A DNA stretch of 13,726 bases from the NCBI GenBank assembly GCA_937914775.1, contig CALDNB010000109.1, positions 1 through 13,726 on the forward strand, written 5' to 3'. The notes below the pieces were generated by a model. That model was not told the DNA's origin, ran no database searches, and saw nothing but the letters and a program-made list of their open reading frames with translations. This document shows positions 7,193 through 13,726 of this stretch, one piece after another (positions within the stretch are counted from its first letter, which is position 1; each line of letters starts with the position of its first letter). The position numbers were made by a program, and so were the translations under genes. The stretch comes from an uncultured Clostridia bacterium (GTDB lineage Bacteria > Bacillota > Clostridia > Monoglobales > Firm-18).

Positions 7193-7237
7193 TAACAAAA
7201 TGTGAATTTACTTTATATTTTGTAACGAAAATGTGAA
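7193..7237 (-). repeat. Pair of direct repeats upstream of htrA, candidate response-regulator operator
   Basis: On the minus strand TTCACATTTTCGTTA (7223-7237) and TTCACATTTTGTTA (7193-7206) start exactly 31 bases apart, about three helical turns, and differ by one base insertion. The distal copy lies in the last codons of the kinase gene; the proximal copy lies in the gap before the htrA -10. OmpR-family regulators bind direct repeats, and such a regulator is encoded just upstream. Binding is inference. Confidence 0.5.
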
Positions 7238-8620
7238 CGAAGTAACACCATTTTTGCTTGATACTGTTATTTTTTCTCCGTGCTGTGATATTATGTTTTT
7301 CACAATGTAAAGTCCAAGACCTACTCCTTTTTTATCGCGAAGTCTTGATTTGTCTGTTTTATAAAATCTGTCCCAGATATAATTCAGGTCGTCATCGCTT
7401 ATTTCATCGCCTGTGTTTTCTATTTTCACATACACTTTTTGTCCTGCGTCTTTTGTTGAAACATACAGGGTTCCGCCTTCTTTCGAAAACTTAACGGCAT
7501 TATCAAGAAGATTAACCACGACTCTCGATATAGCCTGTTGGTCCGCTATTACCCCCGTAACACGCGGGTCGAAGTCATAATCAACAGTAATGTTTTTTTC
7601 GGAAATTTTCGGTTCGAATTGCGTAATGGCGTTTTTCAGCATTTCGTTAATGTCTGTTTCCGTCATATTAAGTTTTATTTCACCTGCATCATACTTACTT
7701 GCATCTATAAAAGAACTGATAAGGTCTGACAGCCTGTAAGTTTCGCTCAGCACTACTTTTAAGTACTCTTTTTCTTTCTCTTTGGGAATGGTATCGTCTA
7801 AAATACCCTGAACGAAGCCGGATATGGTAGTCATAGGCGTCCTTAAATCGTGAGAAACGTTTGCAAGAAATGATGCTCTTGATTTTTCCTGTTTCTCCAG
7901 TTCCCCTGCCATTATGTCAAAAGCGTTCCCCAGTTCGTCCAGTTCCGACACTCCGCTTGACATACCAATTTTCACGAAATTACCTTTTCCTATTTCCTTA
8001 GCGTGTTCGCTGAGTTCCTTTATAGGCTTTGAAATGTTTTTGGACAAAAAGTACGAAAGCACAAGGGAAAACAGTGCAGCAATACCTACAGAAATCAGTA
8101 GTAAAGAAATCATCGTATATGTTTCGCTGTTAATCACGGGCATATTAAAAAGCATAGCAACAAAACCCGTTCCTCCGTTTATGGAAATGGCCGTAGATAC
8201 CGCAAGTAACCGTTCACCAGTTCTCACTTTGTTTATTACGGCACTCAGGTTTTGCTTTTTCCCTGTCACTATATCGGAAAAAGGCTTTACGTCTATTTTT
8301 CCGTCAAAAATCCCTTTGGCATTTTCGCTTCCGGTAAGAATATTTCCGGAATTATCAGACACAATTATAAAACACTCATTAGCCGACGCTATTCTGTTAA
8401 TATTAAGTTGATAAAACATATAGTTCCCCTGAGTGTAGTTTTCAAGGAGAAAATCCGTCAGTTCTCTTATTCTTGAAACTTCATTCTGAACTTGTTGGGT
8501 TTTAGCGTTATTCATATAGTGCTGAATTAAGGAAAAATGTACAGTACCAAGGACCAACACGCTCATAAGCAACACCGAGAGGCTTAGTTTCATCAATCTG
8601 TTAAAAATAGTTTTTGACAT
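7208..8620 (-). CDS. Sensor histidine kinase of a two-component system
   Basis: 470 residues. TM1 is about 11-33, an extracellular sensor about 34-167, TM2 about 168-192, HAMP about 192-245, HisKA with the phospho-accepting His257 in SHDLRTP, then an HATPase domain with the N-box at NLLDNAVKFS (370-379), NTGDEI near 402 and GVGLGL (432-437). All key motifs are present. The sensor has a PAS/Cache-like strand pattern (IIVSDNSGNILTG); its signal is unknown. The frame opens earlier at a TTG (8653), inside the regulator gene. I chose the ATG at 8620 because it leaves a normal short cytoplasmic tail before TM1 and sits one base after the regulator stop (TAATATG). There is no strong ribosome site, so translation probably depends on coupling. 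Its neighbour htrA suggests a cell-envelope or secretion-stress role, as with CssS of Bacillus subtilis; that is by analogy of context. Confidence 0.94.
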   Translation of the reverse strand: MSKTIFNRLMKLSLSVLLMSVLVLGTVHFSLIQHYMNNAKTQQVQNEVSRIRELTDFLLENYTQGNYMFYQLNINRIASANECFIIVSDNSGNILTGSENAKGIFDGKIDVKPFSDIVTGKKQNLSAVINKVRTGERLLAVSTAISINGGTGFVAMLFNMPVINSETYTMISLLLISVGIAALFSLVLSYFLSKNISKPIKELSEHAKEIGKGNFVKIGMSSGVSELDELGNAFDIMAGELEKQEKSRASFLANVSHDLRTPMTTISGFVQGILDDTIPKEKEKEYLKVVLSETYRLSDLISSFIDASKYDAGEIKLNMTETDINEMLKNAITQFEPKISEKNITVDYDFDPRVTGVIADQQAISRVVVNLLDNAVKFSKEGGTLYVSTKDAGQKVYVKIENTGDEISDDDLNYIWDRFYKTDKSRLRDKKGVGLGLYIVKNIISQHGEKITVSSKNGVTSFTFSLQNIK

Positions 8621-8621
8621 A

Positions 8622-9302
8622 TTATGACACCAACAATTCAAATTTATATCCAACGCCCCACACGGTTTTTAATTCCCAACTGTTTGAGGCACCGTCAATT
8701 TTACTTCTTATTCTTTTTATGTGAACGTCAACAGTTCTTGTGTCTCCGTAAAATTCAAAGCCCCATACTTTATTAAGTAACTGATCTCTTGTAAATACTT
8801 TGTTGGGGTTTGAGGCAAGGCAGTACAAAAGTTCAATCTCTTTAGGGGGAGCATCTATTTCTTTTCCCGACACAAATAACTGGTAATTCAGTATATCGAT
8901 TTTTAAATTGTCATAAGATATAATTCCGCTGTCACTGACAACATTTTCACTTCTTCTGCTTACTGCCTTTATTCTTGCCACAAGTTCTTTTGGGTTAAAA
9001 GGTTTGCACATATAATCGTCTGCACCTATGTCAAGACCTGTTACCTTATCCCCCGTATCTCCTTTTGCAGTAAGCATAATTACAGGAACATTTGAAACTG
9101 TTCTTATAGTTTTTAAAACAGTAAAGCCGTCGTCTCCCGGAAGCATTATGTCAAGAATTACAAAATCAGGGCTTTTAGTTTTAAAAAGTTCCATCGCTTT
9201 TACGCCGTTGTATGCAACAAGAACTTCCCAGCCTTCTTTTTCAAGATACAATCTTAAAAGTTCACAAATGTTAACGTCGTCATCAACAACCAAAATTCTC
9301 AT
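8622..9302 (-). CDS. OmpR/PhoB-family response regulator
   Basis: 226 residues, the usual length. The receiver domain (1-115) has the acidic pocket DDD at 7-9, phospho-acceptor Asp51 in VILDIMLPG, Thr78 and Lys100 in CKPF. A winged-helix DNA-binding domain (about 126-224) contains the usual recognition-helix pattern (TRTVDVHIKRIRSKI) and the closing WGVGYKF. It is the cognate partner of the kinase, whose ATG lies one base after this stop. The start ATG is preceded by AAGGAGGG, which lies within the last codons of the aldo/keto reductase gene; the reductase stop is two bases before this ATG. Likely targets are htrA and its own operon, judged from the direct repeats before htrA. The closest functional analogue by context is CssR, but sequence alone does not prove it. 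Confidence 0.95.
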   Translation of the reverse strand: MRILVVDDDVNICELLRLYLEKEGWEVLVAYNGVKAMELFKTKSPDFVILDIMLPGDDGFTVLKTIRTVSNVPVIMLTAKGDTGDKVTGLDIGADDYMCKPFNPKELVARIKAVSRRSENVVSDSGIISYDNLKIDILNYQLFVSGKEIDAPPKEIELLYCLASNPNKVFTRDQLLNKVWGFEFYGDTRTVDVHIKRIRSKIDGASNSWELKTVWGVGYKFELLVS

Positions 9303-9304
9303 AC

Positions 9305-10306
9305 CTATCCCTCCTTGCTTATTTCATCAATAAGTCTTAGTTCATCTTCACTGAATTTTTTGCTTTTTAATATTTTAACATTCTCAAGTATCTGGCGAGG
9401 TCTTGATGCACCTATTAACACACTTGTAACCTGCTCCTTGCACAACACCCATGAAAGAGCCATCTGTGCAAGGGTTTCTCCTCTTTCTTTAGCAATGTTA
9501 TTTAATTTTTCAACTTTACCAAGAAGCGCAGGAGTAATGTTTGATTCTTTCAAATATATTCCGCTTTTACTTATTCTGCTGTCCTTTGGTATTCCTTTTA
9601 AATACTTGTCCGTAAGAACACCCTGGGCTAAAGGGCTGAAAACTATTACGCCTTTCCCCTGTTTTTCTGCACTTTTTAAAAGTCCGTTATTTTCTATTGT
9701 TCTGTCAAGGATAGAGTACCTGTTCTGATTAATTACAAAGGGGCATTTTAATTCATTAAAAATCTTTACTGCCTCCTCCATTGTTTTCCCGTCATAATTT
9801 GAAAGTCCCGCATAAAGTGCTTTGCCGCTTTTCACCGCCTGGTCAAGAGCGCCTATTGTTTCATAAAGAGGCGTATCGGGGTCAGGTCTGTGGTGGTAAA
9901 ATATATCAACGTAATCAAGTTTTAAACGTTTTAAACTGTCGTCAAGGCTTGAAAGAAGATATTTTCTGCTTCCGAAATCGCCGTAAGGTCCCTCCCACAT
10001 ACGGTATCCCGCTTTAGTGCTTATTACAAGTTCATTTCTGTAGTGTAAAAAGTTTTGTTTTAATATTGTGCCCATATTTTCTTCGGCACTTCCTATATGG
10101 GGAAAACCATAGTTATTTGCTAAATCAAAATGGGTAATACCGTTGTCAAAAGCGGCAAAACACATTTTTTTCATATTGTCAAAATCATCGTTTTTACCGA
10201 AATTGTGCCACATACCAAGGGACACTTTCGGAAGTTTAAGTCCGCTTTCTCCGCATTTTCTGTATTCCATACTATCGTATCTGCTGTTATTTGAAATATA
10301 TCTCAT
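9305..10306 (-). CDS. yghZ: Aldo/keto reductase, YghZ-like (L-glyceraldehyde 3-phosphate reductase family)
   Basis: 333 residues, a single TIM barrel. The N-terminal region (EYRKCGESGLKLP, then SLGMWHNFG and ITHFDLANNYG) and the middle (STKAGYRMW, SRKYLL, DYVDIFYHHR) match my memory of E. coli YghZ closely. The catalytic tetrad is visible: Asp61, Tyr66, Lys98 and His139. The NADPH-binding end has FSPLAQGVLT and VLIGASR. YghZ reduces L-glyceraldehyde 3-phosphate and related carbonyls such as methylglyoxal, so a detoxifying role is likely; the exact substrate is inferred. Start ATG with AAAGGAGG six bases upstream. The stop TAG is two bases from the response-regulator start, and its last codons carry that gene's ribosome site, so reductase, regulator and kinase are made together. 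Other AKR subfamilies are less likely given the SRKYLL and WHNFG motifs. Confidence 0.93.
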   Translation of the reverse strand: MRYISNNSRYDSMEYRKCGESGLKLPKVSLGMWHNFGKNDDFDNMKKMCFAAFDNGITHFDLANNYGFPHIGSAEENMGTILKQNFLHYRNELVISTKAGYRMWEGPYGDFGSRKYLLSSLDDSLKRLKLDYVDIFYHHRPDPDTPLYETIGALDQAVKSGKALYAGLSNYDGKTMEEAVKIFNELKCPFVINQNRYSILDRTIENNGLLKSAEKQGKGVIVFSPLAQGVLTDKYLKGIPKDSRISKSGIYLKESNITPALLGKVEKLNNIAKERGETLAQMALSWVLCKEQVTSVLIGASRPRQILENVKILKSKKFSEDELRLIDEISKEG

Positions 10307-10324
10307 TGTTATCCTCCTTTTAAA

Positions 10325-10333
10325 AGTATAACA
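10325..10333 (-). promoter_or_regulatory. Weak candidate extended -10 before the reductase
   Basis: TGTTATACT on the minus strand, in the 41-base gap after the MATE gene. I see no -35 at the right distance, and the predicted start would fall on the ribosome site. Read-through from the MATE gene may suffice. Confidence 0.25.
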
Positions 10334-10347
10334 CTGTATATTTTTGT

Positions 10348-11760
10348 TTATTCCGCTTTCAAATATTCCGCCAACGCCTTTTTCCCTGTTTCTGTAATTG
10401 GTTTAATCCATTTTTTAGACCTGAAATGCCTGATGCACAAATAGGCTTTTAAATAATCTTCGCTTACGTAACTGCACAAAAATACTGCTACAAAAGGAAG
10501 TTTAAATACCAGTGCCGCAATAAAAGTTACGGGCACCGCAACACACCAGAGAGTCAACAAATCATACTGCATACTTTTTTTGGTATCTCCGCCGGAACGG
10601 AATATGCCCACAATTCCAACATAAGGAATATTTCGTACAGGAAGTTCCAGGGCATAAATAAGCATAATGCTTCTGGCACAAACCAGTGTTTTTTCCGAAA
10701 TCATATTTCCCATATTGAAAATTCCTACTAACTGATTACGGAAAATTACAATTATTGCACTTATAAAAACGCTTACTAAAGGCACTAAAATCATAAATCT
10801 TTTTGCATTTAAAACGCCTTTTTTTATTTCTCCGCTTCCTATGTCTTTGCCTACTATTACACAGGCTGCATTTGTAAGTCCCACAAAGAAAGAAATGGAA
10901 ATATTTTCAAAAGTACGAAGAATAGAAATAGCCGCTGTATATTCGTAGCCCATATTTGAGAAAAGGGCATTATATACAAAAGACCCCATTCCCCACAATG
11001 ATTCATTAAGAACAACTGGGAAACAACGCTTATAAAACTTTTTAACAAAGGGTAATTTAAAGCCGAACATTTCTTTTATTGGTGCATAAAAAATCTCATC
11101 CCGCAAAAATGCAGAAACTACAAGTATAATGGCAGGTCCCGACCATGCAGATATTACCGTAGCCACCGCCGCACCTTTTATGCCCATCCCGGGCAAACCA
11201 AAGGCACCAAAAATAAGTCCGTAATCCAGAAAAGCATTTAACACTGTAGTAAACAGCGATACAATCATAGGCAGTTTTACTCTGTGAGTAGAACGAAGCA
11301 CAGTGTTAATAAGTATATTCATAAGAATTGCAGGATAAGAATATGCAACAATCCTAAGATAATCCGTTCCTGCCTGTAATACTTCGGGTGTACGGTTAAA
11401 TATTTTAATAACAAGTTGGGGACAGAAAATACCAACCATCATAAACACCAGAGAGCACAGTATTCCCGATACAAGTGCCACACCGTAGGTATGAACTATT
11501 CCTTCCTTGTTCTGCTCACCAAAATACTGCGCGAAAAATACAGACGCCCCTGAACAGATACCAAAGGTAAAGAAACTGAGTATCCAACTCCATTGTCCTG
11601 CCATACCTACTGCCGCAAGACTTACATCACCCAGTTGTCCTACCATAAGGGTATCAACCAAAGTAAAAGATGCAGACAGTAAGTTTTGTATCCCAATGGG
11701 AACGGCAAGAGTAAATACCGTTCTCCAGAATTTTTTGTCATTAAATAATGTCTTTAACAC
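10348..11760 (-). CDS. MATE-family multidrug efflux transporter
   Basis: 470 residues with about 12 hydrophobic segments in two related halves, as in NorM/DinF-type MATE proteins. The first half has TLAVPIGIQNLL, the ASFTLVDTLMVGQLG segment and GICSGASVFFAQYFG; the second has PVVLNESLWGMGSF and NIPYVGIVGIFRSGGDTKKSM. MATE pumps export cationic drugs, metabolites or toxins using sodium or proton gradients; the substrate here cannot be read. The start is GTG (11758-11760) with a run of six G ending six bases upstream; no alternative start lies near. It sits 46 bases after glpP and 41 bases before the reductase with no terminator on either side, so it is probably in the same transcript. A small hairpin covers its ribosome site. 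Confidence 0.93.
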   Translation of the reverse strand: MLKTLFNDKKFWRTVFTLAVPIGIQNLLSASFTLVDTLMVGQLGDVSLAAVGMAGQWSWILSFFTFGICSGASVFFAQYFGEQNKEGIVHTYGVALVSGILCSLVFMMVGIFCPQLVIKIFNRTPEVLQAGTDYLRIVAYSYPAILMNILINTVLRSTHRVKLPMIVSLFTTVLNAFLDYGLIFGAFGLPGMGIKGAAVATVISAWSGPAIILVVSAFLRDEIFYAPIKEMFGFKLPFVKKFYKRCFPVVLNESLWGMGSFVYNALFSNMGYEYTAAISILRTFENISISFFVGLTNAACVIVGKDIGSGEIKKGVLNAKRFMILVPLVSVFISAIIVIFRNQLVGIFNMGNMISEKTLVCARSIMLIYALELPVRNIPYVGIVGIFRSGGDTKKSMQYDLLTLWCVAVPVTFIAALVFKLPFVAVFLCSYVSEDYLKAYLCIRHFRSKKWIKPITETGKKALAEYLKAE

Positions 11761-11763
11761 TTA

Positions 11764-11797
11764 AGTCCCCCCAGGACTGTAGTTATAATTACTACAG
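11764..11797 (-). promoter_or_regulatory. Two overlapping small hairpins over the MATE ribosome site
   Basis: On the minus strand, CTGTAGT and ACTACAG (11791-11797 with 11777-11783) form a 7-bp stem, and AGTCC with GGACT (11774-11778 with 11764-11768) form a 5-bp stem. The second holds the six-G ribosome site, partly in its loop. The stems share two bases (11777-11778) and so compete. A translational control role is possible; neither is followed by a U-tract. Confidence 0.35.
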
Positions 11798-11806
11798 CCA
11801 CAGAAT

Positions 11807-12340
11807 TTATTTCCAGAATTCTTTTTTACCTGTTGAAACTGCCGCCGCACCACAGGAAATTGCCTCGTCAATTTCAGCGTAAGTTTCAACCAAGCCTCCT
11901 GCGACTATAGGCATTTCAAGTTTTTCTTTCATTCTCTTTATTACCTTTGCCACAGTTCCGGGCATTATTTCTATCATATCGGCTTTTGACTGTTTTGCCG
12001 CCTCAATACTTGTATCCACCGAGTGAGAATCCACAATGAAGAAACGCTGAACAGTAGAAACTCCCACTCTTGAAGCCATTTTAATTATATTTGTTCTTGT
12101 ACTTATAATTCCGTCAACACCAAGTTTTTTGGCAAACCGTATTCCGTATTCGTCTTTTCCTATTCCTTCAGCAAGGTCTATATGTATAAAGAACTTTTTA
12201 CCTGCATCGTGCACAAGTTTTGCCTGTACGTTTATATCATCAATATTCGGGGCAAGCATAAAAATCATACCTACATCAGATTTTAACGCCTCATTTAATT
12301 CCTCGCTGCTTCTTACCGCTGCAATTATTTTTTCGTTCAC
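11807..12340 (-). CDS. glpP: Glycerol-3-phosphate-responsive antiterminator, GlpP family
   Basis: 177 residues, the usual GlpP length, one TIM-barrel-like domain. Recognisable segments are HIDLAEGIGKDEYG (53-66), GIISTRTN (77-84), QRFFIVDSHS (98-107), IEIMPGTV (123-130), PIVAGGL (144-150) and the closing FW. They agree with Bacillus subtilis GlpP, which on binding glycerol-3-phosphate prevents early termination in the leader of glycerol-use mRNAs. No glpF, glpK or glpD gene is in this window, so its RNA target lies elsewhere or its role differs. The start is GTG with GAGGTG seven bases upstream; an in-frame TAA just before rules out a longer form. It is the first gene after a strong promoter and heads the run to htrA. 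Confidence 0.92.
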   Translation of the reverse strand: MNEKIIAAVRSSEELNEALKSDVGMIFMLAPNIDDINVQAKLVHDAGKKFFIHIDLAEGIGKDEYGIRFAKKLGVDGIISTRTNIIKMASRVGVSTVQRFFIVDSHSVDTSIEAAKQSKADMIEIMPGTVAKVIKRMKEKLEMPIVAGGLVETYAEIDEAISCGAAAVSTGKKEFWK

Positions 12341-12364
12341 CTTAATACACCTCGCTTATAAAAA

Positions 12365-12393
12365 ATTATAACATTTTTTGTTAAAATAATCAA
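12365..12393 (-). promoter_or_regulatory. Strong sigma-A-type promoter before glpP
   Basis: TTGATT (12388-12393), a 17-base AT-rich spacer and a perfect TATAAT (12365-12370), with a TG one base before the -10. Transcription would start near 12358, about 18 bases before the GTG. It lies between the malic-enzyme terminator and glpP, so it opens a new transcription unit. Confidence 0.8.
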
Positions 12394-12422
12394 GTGCTTA
12401 CAATCAGGGATAGGAAAAAGGC

Positions 12423-12475
12423 ATAAAATAATAGAAAAAGGTCTTTTCACAAAAGACCTTTTTCTATTATTTTAT
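12423..12475 (-). terminator. Long hairpin terminator after the malic enzyme gene
   Basis: A perfect 25-bp stem (12423-12447 with 12451-12475) and three-base loop. Its core is GGTC with GACC flanked by runs of A and T, so a shorter inner hairpin followed by five T (minus strand) gives a normal terminator. The upstream arm overlaps the malic enzyme stop codon (12472-12474). The symmetry would also let it act on plus-strand transcripts. Confidence 0.9.
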
Positions 12476-13644
12476 ATTCTTGCTACGCCTGTTTCCTTAG
12501 CCGTCTTTATAACTGCCTCGGCAACAACCTGTGCTACCCTCTTGTCAAGAGCAGGGGCAATTATGTTTTCTTCTGTTATCTCATCATCAGGAATCAATGA
12601 CGCAAGTGCAACAGAAGTTGCAACCTTCATTTCTTCATTTATGCAGATTGCTCTGCAGTCAAGAGCACCTCTGAAAATACCGGGGAATGCAAGAACGTTG
12701 TTTATCTGGTTAGGGAAGTCTGAACGCCCTGTACCTACAACTCTTGCTCCTGCCGCTTTTGCAACATCAGGCATAATTTCAGGTGTGGGATTCGCCATAG
12801 GGAATAACACCGCATCTTTCGCCATTGATTTTACCATATCAGGGGTTACAAGGTTTGGTGCAGATACGCCGATAAATACATCAGCACCTGCAAGTGCATC
12901 GGCAAGTGTACCCTTTTTATGCTGAAGGTTTGTAACCTTTGCAACTTCCTCCTGAGCAGGATTGTTATTTTCATCTCCTTCGCAGATTATGCCGAATCTG
13001 TCGCAGAATGTAAGATTTTTAACGCCCATATTCATAAGATGTTTGCCGATAGCGATACCTGCAGAACCAGCACCGTTTATAACCACCTTAACTTCGCCTA
13101 TTTCCTTTTTAACAAGTTTTAATGCGTTAATAAGTGCCGCTGCAACAACGATAGCAGTACCGTGCTGGTCGTCGTGGAAAATCGGAATATCGCATATTTC
13201 TTTTAGTTTCTGTTCAATTTCAAAGCAGCGGGGTGCCGAAATGTCTTCAAGGTTAATGCCACCGAAACTTCCTGACAAAAGGTAAATTGTACGGACAATT
13301 TCATCTACGTCCTTTGATTTGATGCAAAGAGGGAATGCGTCAACATCGGCAAAGGCTTTAAAAAGTGCACATTTGCCCTCCATTACGGGCATACCTGCTT
13401 CAGGACCGATGTCACCAAGACCAAGGACTGCTGTTCCGTCTGTAACAACTGCCACAAGGTTTGAACGGCGTGTAAGTTCGTAGGATTTTGAAATGTCCTT
13501 GTTTATTTCAAGACAAGGCTCTGCAACACCGGGGGTGTATGCCAGAGACAAGTCCTCTCTTGAATTAATTGGTGCACGGGAAATAACTTCAATTTTTCCC
13601 TTCCATTCATAATGTTTTTTTAATGATTCCTGTCTGATATCCAT
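12472..13644 (-). CDS. Malic enzyme (oxaloacetate-decarboxylating malate dehydrogenase)
   Basis: 390 residues, the short bacterial type without a phosphotransacetylase tail. The N-terminal malic domain carries the catalytic Tyr36 in LAYTPGVAEP and Lys91 in MEGKCALF. Metal-binding residues lie in NLEDISAP (Glu133, Asp134) and HDDQHGTA (158-164). A Rossmann domain follows with GAGSAG (191-196) and NPTPEI and NNVLAFPGIFRGALD near the C-terminus. It converts malate to pyruvate and CO2 with reduction of NAD(P). Asp215 at the end of the second strand (FCDRFG) hints at NAD, an inference. Start ATG with GGGAGGA seven bases upstream; that site lies inside the end of the preceding gene, so the two are coupled. 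It ends in a strong terminator, so it is separate from the glpP unit. Confidence 0.96.
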   Translation of the reverse strand: MDIRQESLKKHYEWKGKIEVISRAPINSREDLSLAYTPGVAEPCLEINKDISKSYELTRRSNLVAVVTDGTAVLGLGDIGPEAGMPVMEGKCALFKAFADVDAFPLCIKSKDVDEIVRTIYLLSGSFGGINLEDISAPRCFEIEQKLKEICDIPIFHDDQHGTAIVVAAALINALKLVKKEIGEVKVVINGAGSAGIAIGKHLMNMGVKNLTFCDRFGIICEGDENNNPAQEEVAKVTNLQHKKGTLADALAGADVFIGVSAPNLVTPDMVKSMAKDAVLFPMANPTPEIMPDVAKAAGARVVGTGRSDFPNQINNVLAFPGIFRGALDCRAICINEEMKVATSVALASLIPDDEITEENIIAPALDKRVAQVVAEAVIKTAKETGVARI

Positions 13645-13647
13645 TTA

Positions 13648-13726
13648 TTAGTCCTCCCATGGGAATTTATACTGGCTAAGTCCCAGTTCATCTCTTATGG
13701 CAATAATTTCTTTCTGAACTGATTCG
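13648..13726 (-). CDS. C-terminal end of an unidentified protein (partial, enters from the right edge)
   Basis: Only the last 25 full codons are visible, ending in LSQYKFPWED before tandem TAA TAA stops. The reading is supported by the absence of stops, the plausible helical composition (VQKEIIAIRDELG), and the neighbour's ribosome site being embedded in its last codons with three bases between its stop and the malic enzyme ATG. I do not recognise the family. Being coupled to malic enzyme suggests a related carbon-metabolism enzyme, but that rests on position only. Confidence 0.65.
   Translation of the reverse strand, partial: ESVQKEIIAIRDELGLSQYKFPWED

Noticed and set aside
7914..8411. Plus-strand open frame of 165 codons
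   Set aside because: Antisense to the kinase sensor and HAMP region; shadow of the real gene.
8618..8653. Longer kinase start at a TTG inside the regulator gene
   Set aside because: It would add 11 Cys/Trp/Asn-rich residues with no ribosome site; the ATG one base after the regulator stop fits better.

Overview
The window reads as part of a chromosome from a low-GC, Gram-positive, probably anaerobic Clostridia-like Firmicute. The evidence is the AT-rich DNA, strong AGGAGG-type ribosome sites with some GTG starts, S-layer homology (SLH) anchoring, a cohesin/dockerin pair, and GlpP and HtrA proteins of Firmicute type. No species is claimed. Every gene I can support lies on the minus strand, so transcription runs from high to low coordinates. 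No rRNA, tRNA, CRISPR array or insertion sequence was seen, and no gene-free stretch exceeds 300 bases.

Right end (13726-12423): the last codons of an unidentified gene, translationally coupled to a malic enzyme that ends in a 25-bp hairpin terminator. Middle (about 12393-5861): a strong promoter, then glpP (glycerol-3-phosphate-responsive antiterminator), a MATE efflux pump, a YghZ-like aldo/keto reductase, an OmpR-family response regulator, its histidine kinase, and an HtrA/DegP-type membrane-anchored serine protease. Gaps are 46, 41, 2, 1 and 65 bases, with no terminator until a 17-bp hairpin with a U-tract just after htrA. The reductase, regulator and kinase are tightly coupled. htrA has its own candidate promoter, preceded by a pair of direct repeats that could be the regulator's operator. 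The two-component system next to htrA resembles CssRS-type secretion-stress control.

Left part (5825-1): a separate operon of three exported proteins: (i) a small protein with a C-terminal dockerin; (ii) a 781-residue protein with an N-terminal cohesin-like domain, four cadherin-like beta-sandwich repeats, a poly-Gly/Pro-Thr linker and three SLH domains; (iii) a protein of more than 841 residues, cut by the window edge, with a duplicated beta-rich module and at least three SbsA-type Ig-like (Big_5) domains. Each stop codon overlaps the next gene's ribosome site, so the three are probably made together.

The most interesting signal is this last operon. A dockerin protein with no recognisable enzyme domain is encoded beside a single-cohesin, SLH-anchored protein, similar in plan to the cell-surface anchoring proteins of cellulosome producers. 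It suggests a small surface-assembly system holding a non-catalytic adaptor or adhesin at the S-layer. The neighbouring HtrA and two-component genes would suit a cell exporting many such proteins.
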